Origin: Paenibacillus terricola
GTDB lineage: Bacteria; Bacillota; Bacilli; Paenibacillales; Paenibacillaceae
DNA length: 64,000 nt
Assembly (NCBI RefSeq): GCF_014779765.1
Contig: NZ_JACXZA010000003.1
Coordinates: 898,333 to 962,332, forward strand
Direction: 5' to 3'
Shown one piece after another: positions 16,620 through 25,612 of this stretch. The notes beneath the pieces are model-generated. The model saw only the letters and a list, made by a program, of their open reading frames with translations, was not told the origin of the DNA and ran no database searches. The position numbers and the translations under genes were made by a program. The number at the start of each line of letters is the position of its first letter. Position 1 is the stretch's first letter.

Positions 16620-17534
16620 TTACTTGCCGACGATGGCCTTCAACTGTGCACGACCCTCGACGATTTCTTCCTGATAACGCGTCTGCATTGGCTCCAACAG
16701 CGCTGGGTCTCCACCGATCGCTGAAAGCTTCGCGATGGCATCATCCATTACCGTGCGGTATTGGGATGTGCACGACGTGAACGCATCGCTTGCCGTTTTA
16801 TACAGGACTGTCTTCTCGTGCGTGGTTGTCAATGTCGTGAATTGCACCGCATAATCGGTCAACTCCGCTTGGCACGCATTGCGCAGCTTAACGAGCGTAT
16901 AGCCCGTGTCGTTATAAATCGCTTGCTCTTTCTTAATTTGCTCTAGATCATTGCCATTTCCGTTACCATTACCGTTGTTTCCGTTATTGCCGTTACCATT
17001 GCCGTTGTTACCATTGCCGTTATTTCCGCTATTGCCATTACCGTTTCCATTGTTGCCATTGTTTCCGTTATTGCCATTGCTGTTGCCATTACCGTTACCA
17101 TTACCATTCCCGTTGTTTCCGTTGTTTCCGTTATTGCCATTGCTGTTGCCATTACCGTTACCATTGCCATTCCCGTTGTTGCCGTTGTTTCCGTTGTTTC
17201 CGTTGTTTCCGTTGTTTCCGTTGTTTCCGTTATTGCCGTTACCGTTGCCCTTGCCATTGTCCTTGCCATTGTCCTTGCCGTTGTCCTTGCCATTGTCCTT
17301 GTCCTTGCCGTTCTGCTTTTCCGCAGCGCTTTGCTTCAGCAGCTCAAGCGGAGACTGAACGCTCAGCTTCCCTAAACTAATCGATCCGAACACGATCGAT
17401 CCAGTCGATGAGGCATGATTGGACACAACCGAAGCAATCACCGTCTTAAACGGCGAAGCGGCTTGCACCGACATCGCCGGCACAAGCGCTGCTGCAACAG
17501 TCAGCGCAATTAATCCGCGTATAGGTTTACGCAT
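16620..17534 (-). CDS. Secreted protein with long Gly/Asn low-complexity repeat
   Basis: This protein of about 304 residues starts at ATG 17534, preceded by AAGGAAGGA; upstream in-frame ATGs give a poor N-terminus. A clean signal peptide (IRGLIALTVAAALVPAMSVQA) is followed by about 60 residues, then a KDNGKDNGK block, then over 100 residues of GN/GNN repeats. A C-terminal helical region of about 110 residues carries two cysteines (NACQAE, FTSCTSQ). The repeat is encoded by near-identical 6- and 9-bp DNA units, so its length could vary by slippage. It lies next to ugd at the end of the polysaccharide locus and could be a matrix or wall-associated protein; that is inference. I recognise no named family. 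Confidence 0.8.
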   Translation of the reverse strand: MRKPIRGLIALTVAAALVPAMSVQAASPFKTVIASVVSNHASSTGSIVFGSISLGKLSVQSPLELLKQSAAEKQNGKDKDNGKDNGKDNGKDNGKGNGNGNNGNNGNNGNNGNNGNNGNNGNGNGNGNGNSNGNNGNNGNNGNGNGNGNGNSNGNNGNNGNNGNGNGNSGNNGNGNNGNGNGNNGNNGNGNGNGNDLEQIKKEQAIYNDTGYTLVKLRNACQAELTDYAVQFTTLTTTHEKTVLYKTASDAFTSCTSQYRTVMDDAIAKLSAIGGDPALLEPMQTRYQEEIVEGRAQLKAIVGK

Positions 17535-17940
17535 TGTAACCATCCTTCCTTGGAGTCCAAGGGGGGCCCGCTGCCATCGATAGCTTGTGCGTCGGTTCAT
17601 CATTCGCTGCTATTGTCAGGCTGGATGCGCCCTTGCTCCATCCTTGTAATGCCTTGCAACGAGTGTTGTACCGCCCTTTCAACAACGCCTCACAACGTCA
17701 GGTGTGGCGTTACAACCCGAACGCCCCCTTACGGCGTCCTAATCTTCCAGCTCAACACAATTGCCCTCCATAGAAGACAACTGCTGCAATCGTTCACCCC
17801 CTTTCGGTGAGAAAACCTCTATTGAGGCCTTTCGAAGATGGGCGACCTACAGATTTGCGGAGCAAAGCAGCTTCGTAAGCATAAGGCAGGTTTTATCGCC
17901 AATAAGAATTTGACCTTTCCTAATAACACCGGAAACTTAT
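17535..17940 (-). promoter_or_regulatory. Long, probably structured leader of the Gly/Asn-repeat gene
   Basis: About 400 bases separate ugd from this gene. On the minus strand the stretch contains a TGGCGA/TCGCCCA closing pair around two small hairpins (TTTGC-TCC-GCAAA and GCTTACGAAGC), then CTCACC-GAAAGG-GGGTGA, and later an AACGCC...GGCGTT stem. A 16-codon open frame (17739-17789) begins at TTG after an excellent AAAGGGGGTGA site. I could not match a known riboswitch consensus. It is a candidate cis-regulatory RNA or leader-peptide region; no clear promoter was found. Confidence 0.35.
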
Positions 17941-17954
17941 AAATTCTTATGTGG

Positions 17955-19298
17955 TCAGAAATTAACCGACTGCCGCTCCGCATTCACGGCGCCGATCGGC
18001 CTGCGGCCAATGGAGTGGTAGACGAAGCCTTCCCGCTCCATCTCATCCAGGCTGAAGCAGTTGCGGCCGTCAATGATGATCGGCTTGGCCAGCAGCGTAC
18101 GCACCTGAGCCAACGACATGCCAACAACGTCGCTCCATTCCGTCAGAATGACGCACGCATCGCAGCCAACGACCGCCGCTTCCACCGAATCGGCATACAT
18201 CACCTCGTCCGACAGCAATCGGCTTGCCGCTTCGGCCGCGATTGGATCGTACGCCCGAATCGATGCACCCGCGCGCAGCAGCTCCGGCACGATCGTAAGC
18301 GAAGGCGCCTCACGCATATCGTCCGTATTAGGCTTGAATGCCAGACCCAGCACCGCAATGCGCTTGCCTGCGAGCGATCCAATCGCTTCGCGAAGCTTGT
18401 CCACCACTAACATCCGCTGCTTCTGATTCGTTCGAATGACCGACTTCAACAGCTCGAATTCATAGCCGGACTTGTCCGCGATGTGAGCAAGCGCATACGT
18501 ATCCTTCGGGAAGCAAGAACCGCCGTAGCCGATGCCCGCTTGCAGGAATTTGCCGCCGATCCGGCTATCCATCCCCATACCTTCAGCTACATCGCTCACG
18601 TTCGCGCCAACCCGCTCACAAATGTTCGCGATCGCATTAATGAACGAAATCTTCGTTGCGAGGAACGTGTTCGCCGCATATTTGATCATCTCCGCGCTTT
18701 CGAGATCGGTCATGAAGACCCGCGTATTGAACGGTGCGTGCAGCTCAGCAATCGCGCTTGCCGCCTCAGGATTGTCCGAACCAACAACGGCGCGGTCCAT
18801 GTTCATACAATCTGACAATGCGGAGCCTTCGCGCAGAAACTCTGGGTTCGACACGACATCGAACGTCGCCCATGGCGCCATCTTATTCGCCTGTACGACT
18901 TCACGCACGAGCTCGCCAGTCCCTACGGGCACGGTGCTTTTGTTCACGATAATCTTGTAGCCATTCAGATGCTCGCCAATCTTCTTCGCCGCTGACATGA
19001 CGTACCGCATATCCGCTTCGCCCGTCTCCGACATCGGCGTGCCAACCGCAATGTAGACGATGTCCGAGGCTTCAATTGCAGCCCCTACATCCGTCGTAAA
19101 ATGCAGCCGTCCCTGCTCCTTGTTGCGCGCAACCATATCCTCGAGCCCCGGCTCATAGATCGGCACAACGCCGCTTTGCAGCATGTTGATTTTGCGCTCA
19201 TCGACATCGCAGCAGATCACTCGGTTGCCTACTTCCGCGAAGCAAGAACCCGATACGAGCCCGACATATCCCGTTCCGATAACCGTTATGTTCCGCAT
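17955..19298 (-). CDS. ugd: UDP-glucose 6-dehydrogenase
   Basis: This 447-residue cytoplasmic enzyme oxidises UDP-glucose to UDP-glucuronate with two NAD+. Visible are the N-terminal GTGYVG dinucleotide motif (8-13), the conserved VGTP segment (85-88), K206 in EMIKYAANTFLATKI, and the catalytic cysteine C262 in GYGGSCFPKD. The length is normal for the Ugd/TuaD family. It starts 2 bp after the galU stop, so the two are surely co-transcribed and supply UDP-glucuronate. A UDP-glucuronate 4-epimerase encoded upstream in the same locus can use the product. Confidence 0.96.
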   Translation of the reverse strand: MRNITVIGTGYVGLVSGSCFAEVGNRVICCDVDERKINMLQSGVVPIYEPGLEDMVARNKEQGRLHFTTDVGAAIEASDIVYIAVGTPMSETGEADMRYVMSAAKKIGEHLNGYKIIVNKSTVPVGTGELVREVVQANKMAPWATFDVVSNPEFLREGSALSDCMNMDRAVVGSDNPEAASAIAELHAPFNTRVFMTDLESAEMIKYAANTFLATKISFINAIANICERVGANVSDVAEGMGMDSRIGGKFLQAGIGYGGSCFPKDTYALAHIADKSGYEFELLKSVIRTNQKQRMLVVDKLREAIGSLAGKRIAVLGLAFKPNTDDMREAPSLTIVPELLRAGASIRAYDPIAAEAASRLLSDEVMYADSVEAAVVGCDACVILTEWSDVVGMSLAQVRTLLAKPIIIDGRNCFSLDEMEREGFVYHSIGRRPIGAVNAERQSVNF

Positions 19299-19300
19299 CG

Positions 19301-20203
19301 TTACTTCGCCACCTTATTCAGAATCGAAAAATGCTTCTCATAAACCGTTTGAACGTAATTGAGCACATCGTTCGACAGGTCCTCCCGCTGCAGAGCGAAG
19401 TCGAGCGTTGCGCGAATGAACCCAAATTTGTCGCCGACGTCATAACGGACGCCATCGAAGTTATAAGCGAGCACCGTCTTGCGGTCGTTCAGCTTTTTGA
19501 TTGCATCGGTCAGCTGAATCTCGCCGCCTGCGCCCGGCTCTTGATTTTCCAAGATTTCAAAGATATCCGGCGTCAGCACGTACCGCCCCATAATCGCATA
19601 ATTGGACGGCGCCGCCTTGCGGGACGGCTTCTCGACAAGTCCGTCGAGGAAGAAGACCGATGGTTCGATCGACGAGCCGCGCGGCGCGATAATGCCGTAT
19701 TTGGAAACATCGTCATCGCTTACCCGCTGCACGCCTACGATCGACGAGGAGTAACGCTCATACACGCGAATCAACTGACCCAGGCAAGGCTCGTCCGACT
19801 GTACGATATCGTCACCCAGCAGTACGGCGAACGGCTCATCCCCGACGAAGCTGCGCGCGCACCAGATGGCGTGTCCAAGGCCGCGAGGTTCCTTTTGCCG
19901 AATATAATGGATGTTCGCCATCTCGGAGATGCGCTGGATCTGCTCCAGCTCCTTGGACTTGCCTTTCTTGGATAGGGCGTCTTCAAGCTCGAATGTTTTG
20001 TCAAAATGGTCCTCGATCGCCCGCTTGCCGCGACCGCTGACGATAAGAATATCCTCAATGCCGGAGGCGATCGCCTCTTCGATTATGTATTGAATCGTCG
20101 GCTTGTCGACGATTGGAAGCATCTCCTTCGGCTGTGCTTTCGTCGCGGGCAGGAACCGCGTGCCGAGACCGGCTGCTGGAATGATCGCTTTGCGCACTTT
20201 CAT
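19301..20203 (-). CDS. galU: UTP--glucose-1-phosphate uridylyltransferase
   Basis: This 300-residue enzyme makes UDP-glucose from UTP and glucose 1-phosphate. The nucleotide-binding start [19 protein letters not shown] and the later EKP and GEIQLTDAI segments are typical of GalU/GtaB. I chose the ATG at 20203 because AGGGGGA lies just upstream and the family begins [12 protein letters not shown]; an upstream extension in frame has no support. The gene follows the 102-bp palindromic repeat array and precedes ugd. Confidence 0.95.
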   Translation of the reverse strand: MKVRKAIIPAAGLGTRFLPATKAQPKEMLPIVDKPTIQYIIEEAIASGIEDILIVSGRGKRAIEDHFDKTFELEDALSKKGKSKELEQIQRISEMANIHYIRQKEPRGLGHAIWCARSFVGDEPFAVLLGDDIVQSDEPCLGQLIRVYERYSSSIVGVQRVSDDDVSKYGIIAPRGSSIEPSVFFLDGLVEKPSRKAAPSNYAIMGRYVLTPDIFEILENQEPGAGGEIQLTDAIKKLNDRKTVLAYNFDGVRYDVGDKFGFIRATLDFALQREDLSNDVLNYVQTVYEKHFSILNKVAK

Positions 20204-20260
20204 GGGAAGATCCCCCTTAGTTGGATTAGTTAGTTGATAGGATTCATCGCGTTCCCGATC

Positions 20261-20842
20261 GTAGGTGCATATCTGCACCTTCACAGACCGATTCGGTACT
20301 CTCGGCGATGCGTAGGTGCACTTGTGCACCTATGAGTGATGATTCGCCGCATTCGACCGATCGTGGGTGCATATCTGCACCTTCACAGACCGATTCGGTA
20401 CTCTCGGCGATGCGTAGGTGCACTTGTGCACCTATGAGTGATGATTCGCCGCATTCGACCGATCGTAGGTGCATTTCTGCACCTTCACAGACCGATTCGG
20501 TACTCTCGGCGATGCGTAGGTGCACTTGTGCACCTATGTAAGATGATTCGCCGCATTCGGCCGATCGTAGGTGCATTTCTGCACCTTCGCAGACCGATGC
20601 GGTTCTCCCGGCGATGCGTAGGTGCACTTGTGCACCTATGTAAGATGATTCGCCGCATTCGGCCGACCGTAGGTGCATATCTGCACCTTCACAGACCGAT
20701 TCGGTACTCTCGGCGATGCGTAGGTGCACTTGTGCATCTATGAGTGATGATTCGCCGCATTCGACCGATCGTAGGTGCATTTCTGCACCTTCGCAGACCG
20801 ATGCGGTTCTCTCGGCGATGCGTAGGTGCACTTGTGCACCCC
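20261..20842. repeat. Six tandem copies of a 102-bp unit with two palindromes each
   Basis: Starts of GTAGGTGCAT recur at 20261, 20363, 20465, 20567, 20669 and 20771, an exact 102-bp period; the last copy is cut short. Each unit holds GGTGCA-TATC/TTTC-TGCACC and, 50-60 bp later, TAGGTGCA-CTTG-TGCACCTA. Because 102 is divisible by three the array keeps long open frames on both strands, but none has a ribosome site. It fills most of the gap between the aminotransferase and galU genes. Confidence 0.92.
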
Positions 20843-20877
20843 ACCTATGTGGATTTATTCGCTAAATCGAGCTGAAT

Positions 20878-22065
20878 TTAACCGCCATTCGCAGCAAGCA
20901 TGCTTGCAAGTCTGTGGCTGTCCGACAGATGGCTCTGAATGCAATCAATAACGCGATTCTGCTGCTCCAGCGTTAATGACGATCCAGACGGCAAGCAGAT
21001 TCCTGTGGCAAAAAGCTGATCCGACACGCTGCCCAGCGGGATGTCCAGATCAGGATAATAGGCATATTCACGAAGCAAAGGCTGCAGATGCATCGGCTTC
21101 CATACCGGCCGTGCTTCAATGTTCGCTTCCGCAAGCGCATGGACCAACGCTTCCGGCGTTGTGCCCGTTGCCTTCGGATCAAGCGTCATCGCCGTAAGCC
21201 AGCGGGTCGAGCGGCCGTAGGCAGCTTCCGGCATGAAGCTGACGCCCTCCGTATCAGAGAAAGCTGCAGCATAACGATCGAAGATGGCTCTCCTTGTTTC
21301 GATGCGGCTGTCCAGCACCTGCAGTTGTCCCCGCCCGATACCGGCGAGCACGTTGCTCATCCGGTAGTTGAAGCCAAGCTGCGAATGCTCATAATGAAGC
21401 GCCTGATCCCTTGATTGCGTGGCCCAGAACCGGGCAAGCTTCAACGCCTCGAGATCTTGCCCCACCAACATGCCGCCGCCGGAAGTCGTCATAATTTTGT
21501 TCCCGTTGAAGGAATAGATGCCGAACTGTCCGAATGTACCGCTCGCAGAACCTCGGTATGTCGCACCCAGCGATTCCGCCGCATCCTCCAAGATCGGAAC
21601 GCCGTAATGTTCGCACAACTCAGCGATTGCCCCCATGTCAGCGCTTTGCCCATACAGACTGACAACAATAACCGCCTTGGGCAGCTTACCTGCACGCTTC
21701 GCATCCTCCAGCGCGCGCTGAAGCGCTCGCGGCGACATGTTCCAAGTTGTCTCATCGGCATCGATGAAGACCGGCTCCGCCCCTTCGTATAGTACGGGAT
21801 TGACACTCGCAATGAACGTAAGCGACGAGACGAACACGAAGTCGCCTCGCGAGACGCCAAGCAGCTTGAGCGCCAGGTGAATCGCCGCCGTACCAGAAGA
21901 GAGCGCCACGGCGCCTTGCGCCCCGACGTAGGAGGCAAGCTCCTGCTCGAACGCATCTACATTGGGACCTAGCGGCGCGATCCAGTTGCTCTCGAACGCT
22001 TCCGCGACGAAGCCCGCTTCCGCCTCCCCGATATGCGGCGGCGATAAGAAGATGCGTTGATTCAT
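20878..22065 (-). CDS. PLP-dependent sugar aminotransferase (DegT/DnrJ/EryC1; PglE/EpsN-like)
   Basis: This 395-residue enzyme starts at ATG 22065 (GGAGGG 7 nt upstream). It shows the DegT fold landmarks: LSSGTAAIHLAL (55-66), the PLP-contacting D161 in ILEDAAES, and the Schiff-base lysine K190 in SFNGNKIMTTSGGG, a form typical of PglE, LegC and EpsN enzymes that aminate UDP-4-keto sugars. With the PglF-type dehydratase at 32792 and the PglD-type acetyltransferase 76 bp upstream, it predicts synthesis of a UDP-4-amino-4,6-dideoxy-GlcNAc. It is the last gene of the main run before the repeat array. Confidence 0.92.
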   Translation of the reverse strand: MNQRIFLSPPHIGEAEAGFVAEAFESNWIAPLGPNVDAFEQELASYVGAQGAVALSSGTAAIHLALKLLGVSRGDFVFVSSLTFIASVNPVLYEGAEPVFIDADETTWNMSPRALQRALEDAKRAGKLPKAVIVVSLYGQSADMGAIAELCEHYGVPILEDAAESLGATYRGSASGTFGQFGIYSFNGNKIMTTSGGGMLVGQDLEALKLARFWATQSRDQALHYEHSQLGFNYRMSNVLAGIGRGQLQVLDSRIETRRAIFDRYAAAFSDTEGVSFMPEAAYGRSTRWLTAMTLDPKATGTTPEALVHALAEANIEARPVWKPMHLQPLLREYAYYPDLDIPLGSVSDQLFATGICLPSGSSLTLEQQNRVIDCIQSHLSDSHRLASMLAANGG

Positions 22066-22140
22066 AAATAATCCCTCCATTGACTATGTCAAAGTAAAAG
22101 CCTTGCTGTTCGGATGCTCTGCAGCCGCTCACCGTTATAG

Positions 22141-22800
22141 CTAAACATTGTGTGGTATGGCCCGCGCCGGAACGCCAACGGCTGTCGTAGCATCCGGTAC
22201 GTCGCGAATGGCGACACCGCCTGCACCAAGGACCGACCAATGCCCTAACCGGACGCCGGGGATTAGAACGGCTCCGCTCCCAACATGCGCGCCTTCCATT
22301 ATGGAAGCGGCGCCGGCCAACGTTCCGTTCGGAGAAACATGCGCGAACGGACCAACGATCGCATCATGCTCGACTACAGCGCCGGAGTTTACGATGGCGT
22401 GCGCACCAATGACGGCGCCCGGACCGATGACCGCGCCTGGCATGACAACTGCGCCTGGTCCAAGTCGTACGTCACCCGCTACATGTGCGCCGGGATGAAC
22501 AAGCGCCGCATAGCTGAGATCTGCAAGGCCAAGCCGTTCTGCGACCGCCCGGCGGATCTTGTTATCGCCAATGCCAATCACGACCTGAGCAGTTGGTTCA
22601 TCCTCCAGCATGAGAGGAACTGAGCCAATCGGACCGTAAGGCAGACCGGCGCATAAGGTGACTTCCGAATAACGATCATCGGCGATAGCCGTCAACCGAT
22701 ATTGCGGCGATACACGCACGATCTCCATGATTACGCGCCCATGGCCGCCTTGACCGATGACGATTATGGGCCGCTTCTCCGAGTAATGATGCATTACCAT
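22141..22800 (-). CDS. Sugar O/N-acyltransferase, NeuD/PglD/EpsM family
   Basis: The protein has 219 residues. An N-terminal Rossmann-like part with IVIGQGGHGRVIMEI is followed by left-handed beta-helix hexapeptide repeats (from about 108, e.g. VRLGPGAVVMPGAVIG). The catalytic histidine of the family is H145 in AVVEHDAIVG. PglD homologues acetylate the 4-amino group of UDP-4-amino-dideoxy-GlcNAc; the neighbouring aminotransferase supports that role here. The start overlaps the end of the GT4-PGT fusion gene by 7 bp, indicating translational coupling. Serine or sialic-acid acetylation by other family members remains a formal alternative. Confidence 0.9.
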   Translation of the reverse strand: MVMHHYSEKRPIIVIGQGGHGRVIMEIVRVSPQYRLTAIADDRYSEVTLCAGLPYGPIGSVPLMLEDEPTAQVVIGIGDNKIRRAVAERLGLADLSYAALVHPGAHVAGDVRLGPGAVVMPGAVIGPGAVIGAHAIVNSGAVVEHDAIVGPFAHVSPNGTLAGAASIMEGAHVGSGAVLIPGVRLGHWSVLGAGGVAIRDVPDATTAVGVPARAIPHNV

Positions 22801-24584
22801 CGCACACCGCCTACCTCGCGTTCGCCTGTGAACCGTGTCATCGTCGCCTTGCCCGGCTGTGCGATGCCTTCCCGCTTCAACACCTTAGCTACGGTCATGA
22901 CAAGGATGCGGAGATCCAGACCTAGAGATTGACGATCAACGTAGTCGACATCGAGCTTAAACTTCTCTTCCCAGGACAGTTCGTTACGGCCGTTCACCTG
23001 CGCCAAGCCGGTAATGCCTGGCCGTACGTCGTGACGGCGTCCCTGTTCTTCGGTGTAAAGCGCCATATATTCCATCAACAAGGGCCGAGGCCCTACTAGA
23101 CTCATATCTCCCCGAATGACGTTAAGCAGCTGCGGCAGCTCATCAAGGCTCAGCTTGCGAAGGATTCGGCCGAATGTCGTAAGCCGCACTTCGTCTGGCA
23201 GCAGCCGACCGGACGCATCGGTTGCATCGGTCATCGTACGGAACTTATGCATCATGAACGGCTTGCCATGCCTGCCGGGACGCTGCTGTCGGAACAACAC
23301 CGGCGATCCAAGCTTCAGTCTGACGAGCAAGGCAACAATGCCATATACAGGCAGCAGCACAATAAATGCAGGTACGCTAACGACCAGATCGAAAGCTCTC
23401 TTCGCAGCTGCACGCAGTCGGTTGCGCAAGCCGCGCTCCCGTTGTTTCCTTCTGCCTGTTTCGCGGTACATGCGCAGCAATCGTTGCACAACGATCTTCT
23501 CGGTGAAGGCAGATGCAATACGCACTCTTCCAGCCGCACCGTACTGGCTGCGCTTGCTCTTCGAATGCATAACCTCACCAAGTGCTTGAGCTAGCTTGTC
23601 TGCGTCCCGGTATTCCGCCAACAGCCCGGTCTCTCCATGCACAACTAGCTCCCGTGTGCCAGGCACATCCGTAGCGACTACCGGCTTGCCCAGCGCCATC
23701 GCTTCCATGATGGAACGCGGAATCCCTTCCTTCTCCGATGTCAGGGCAACGGCATCCGCCATCGTAAGCCAAGGGATGATCGTAGACTGTTGGCCAACGA
23801 TGACGATATCCTCTGCCAAGCCCTCTGACTGCAATCTTCCCCGTACCTGCTCCTCCAGCGGACCCTGCCCAGCAAGAACTGTCGTCCAGTGAAGCCGGCC
23901 TTCCTGCTTGACCCGCTTCAGCGCATCCAGCAGCAGATCGTGATCCTTGACGGGCTCGAAGCGGGCAGCGACGAAGAGCAGCGGTTTATCCGTTGATAAG
24001 CCATACGCTTCCCGAAGCATAGCCAGTCGTTCCTCGTCAGCTTGGGCAGCTGCGGCGTCAAGCCGGTCCAGATCTACGCCATTTCCTTCTGTGTAGACAG
24101 GCCGCCAAGGAGCCAGCTTACGCAGCGTATCTGCGTCTGCCCCGTTCTGCGAGGCAAGAGCGTCACAGAATCGCGCAGCCAGCTTCTCGAGCATGCGATA
24201 GAGCCAATAGGCACGTTTCGGCTGCCCTTCATAGAATGGCAAGCCATGGCTTGTATGCATAACGACCGGCACACGCGCCAGCTTCGCCGCAACTCGTCCG
24301 ATTAAGCCCGCTTTGGCCGTATGGGTATGTACAACGTCGAAGCGCTCCTTCCGGAACAATCGATACATCGCGACGATAGAGGCAAGATCCGTGAGCGGCT
24401 TGATCGAGCGTTCCATCGCAATATGCTCCCACCGGAACGGGTAAGCCGCACGAATGCTCGAGTTCGTGCCTTCCGTCGAGGTAATGAAAGTCACATCCCA
24501 GCCTTCTTGCTGCAGCAGTCGCAGCTTATCGCCCATAATGTGGTGGCTGATGCCGGAAGTGCAAATATGGGCGACCCGTCTCAT
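22794..24584 (-). CDS. Fusion of GT4 glycosyltransferase and polyprenyl-phosphate phosphoglycosyltransferase
   Basis: This 596-residue protein joins two enzymes. Residues about 1-385 are a GT-B, family 4 glycosyltransferase (VMHTSHGLPFYEG; donor-site EKEGIPRSIMEAMALGKPVVA). Residues about 400-590 are a monotopic phosphoglycosyltransferase of the PglC/EpsL type: a membrane re-entrant helix (AFDLVVSVPAFIVLLP), KFRTM, and the catalytic Asp-Glu of LSLDELPQLLNVIRGDMS. The second part should move a sugar phosphate to undecaprenyl phosphate, the first add the next sugar. The ATG at 24584 overlaps the preceding stop (ATGA). The usual arrangement has two separate genes (EpsD/EpsF and EpsL), so the fusion is notable. 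Confidence 0.93.
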   Translation of the reverse strand: MRRVAHICTSGISHHIMGDKLRLLQQEGWDVTFITSTEGTNSSIRAAYPFRWEHIAMERSIKPLTDLASIVAMYRLFRKERFDVVHTHTAKAGLIGRVAAKLARVPVVMHTSHGLPFYEGQPKRAYWLYRMLEKLAARFCDALASQNGADADTLRKLAPWRPVYTEGNGVDLDRLDAAAAQADEERLAMLREAYGLSTDKPLLFVAARFEPVKDHDLLLDALKRVKQEGRLHWTTVLAGQGPLEEQVRGRLQSEGLAEDIVIVGQQSTIIPWLTMADAVALTSEKEGIPRSIMEAMALGKPVVATDVPGTRELVVHGETGLLAEYRDADKLAQALGEVMHSKSKRSQYGAAGRVRIASAFTEKIVVQRLLRMYRETGRRKQRERGLRNRLRAAAKRAFDLVVSVPAFIVLLPVYGIVALLVRLKLGSPVLFRQQRPGRHGKPFMMHKFRTMTDATDASGRLLPDEVRLTTFGRILRKLSLDELPQLLNVIRGDMSLVGPRPLLMEYMALYTEEQGRRHDVRPGITGLAQVNGRNELSWEEKFKLDVDYVDRQSLGLDLRILVMTVAKVLKREGIAQPGKATMTRFTGEREVGGVRW

Positions 24585-25612
24585 GAGGTTACCGCCTTCT
24601 GAACCGAAATGCCGTAGTAAGACTTGTACCAATCGACGAACCGGCCGATGCCTTCCTCGATCGTCGTTACAGGACGGAACCCGATAGCAGCGGACAGATC
24701 GTCGATGTCAGCGAATGTTGCCTGTACGTCGCCAGGCTGCATCGGCATATATTCAATCTTAGCTTTACGTCCCAGTGCTTCTTCGATCGTCTTAATGAAC
24801 GTCATCAGCTCCACTGGCCGATTATTGCCGATATTGTAAATCTTATATGGCGCGTAGCTGGAGCCCGGGTCCGCCTTGAAGCGGTCCCATTCCGGATCAG
24901 GCTGCGGCGCCTTGTCGATCAGACGGCGGATGCCCTCTACGATATCGTCGATGTAAGTGAAGTCGCGCAGCATGTTGCCGCCATTGAATACTTGAATAGG
25001 CTGTCCTTCCGCAATACGCTTCGTGAAGCTGAAGTAAGCCATATCCGGACGGCCCCACGGTCCGTATACCGTGAAGAACCGAAGTCCTGTCGTCGGTAAT
25101 CCATACAAGTGGCTGTAGGTATGCGCCATCAGCTCATTCGCTTTTTTGGTTGCCGCATATAAACTGACAGGATGGTCGACATTGTCATGTACGGCAAACG
25201 GCATTTTGGCATTCGCCCCATAAACCGAGCTCGACGAAGCATAGATCAGATGCTGAACGCCCGTCTGACGGCAAGCTTCCAGCACATGCCCGAAACCTGT
25301 CAGATTCGATTCCAGATAAGCAAAAGGATTAGTCAGGCTGTATCGTACCCCCGCCTGCGCCGCCAAATGGATAACCGTCGTTACGCCCTCTTCCTTCATC
25401 AGGGCAAGCAGCGGTTCATATCGAGCGACGTCAAGCTCGTGGCCGATGAATCCGTCCCGTGCCTTCAAGGCCGCATACCGGTCTCGCTTCAGGCCGACGT
25501 CGTAATAATCGTTGAAATTATCGATACCGATGACTCGCTGGCGCTCGTCCAGCAGTCGATGACATACATGCGAGCCGATGAAACCAGCCGCTCCCGTTAC
25601 TAGAATCGCCAT
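24581..25612 (-). CDS. UDP-glucuronate 4-epimerase-like NAD-dependent epimerase
   Basis: This 343-residue short-chain dehydrogenase-type enzyme has GAAGFIGS (7-14), NFNDYYDVGLKRDR (typical of UDP-glucuronate epimerases), a Ser-rich SSSSVYG segment near 127-132, and the catalytic Y152xxxK156 in LYAATKKANE. The NDYYD...LK..R signature favours UDP-GlcA to UDP-GalA rather than UDP-Glc to UDP-Gal. Ugd in the same locus provides UDP-GlcA, which fits. Its ATG overlaps the preceding stop (TAATG), and its stop overlaps the next start. Confidence 0.9.
   Translation of the reverse strand: MAILVTGAAGFIGSHVCHRLLDERQRVIGIDNFNDYYDVGLKRDRYAALKARDGFIGHELDVARYEPLLALMKEEGVTTVIHLAAQAGVRYSLTNPFAYLESNLTGFGHVLEACRQTGVQHLIYASSSSVYGANAKMPFAVHDNVDHPVSLYAATKKANELMAHTYSHLYGLPTTGLRFFTVYGPWGRPDMAYFSFTKRIAEGQPIQVFNGGNMLRDFTYIDDIVEGIRRLIDKAPQPDPEWDRFKADPGSSYAPYKIYNIGNNRPVELMTFIKTIEEALGRKAKIEYMPMQPGDVQATFADIDDLSAAIGFRPVTTIEEGIGRFVDWYKSYYGISVQKAVTS

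Noticed and set aside
16951..17358. Plus-strand Leu/Pro-repeat and minus-strand Thr/Glu-repeat frames over the Gly/Asn region
   Set aside because: Low-complexity DNA opens all frames; only the Gly/Asn frame has a signal peptide, a ribosome site and a structured C-terminus.
17800..17930. Cyclic-di-GMP, cyclic-di-AMP or M-box riboswitch upstream of the Gly/Asn-repeat gene
   Set aside because: Stem layout is suggestive, but none of the conserved core sequences I know for these classes is present.
20244..20831. A 195-codon repetitive frame (MHLRIAE... units) in the 102-bp array
   Set aside because: Starts at GTG inside a palindrome with no ribosome site. The frame stays open only because 102 is a multiple of three, and other frames are open too.
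20261..20842. CRISPR array
   Set aside because: Regular period, but the would-be spacers are identical between units and no cas gene is near; it is an ordinary tandem repeat.
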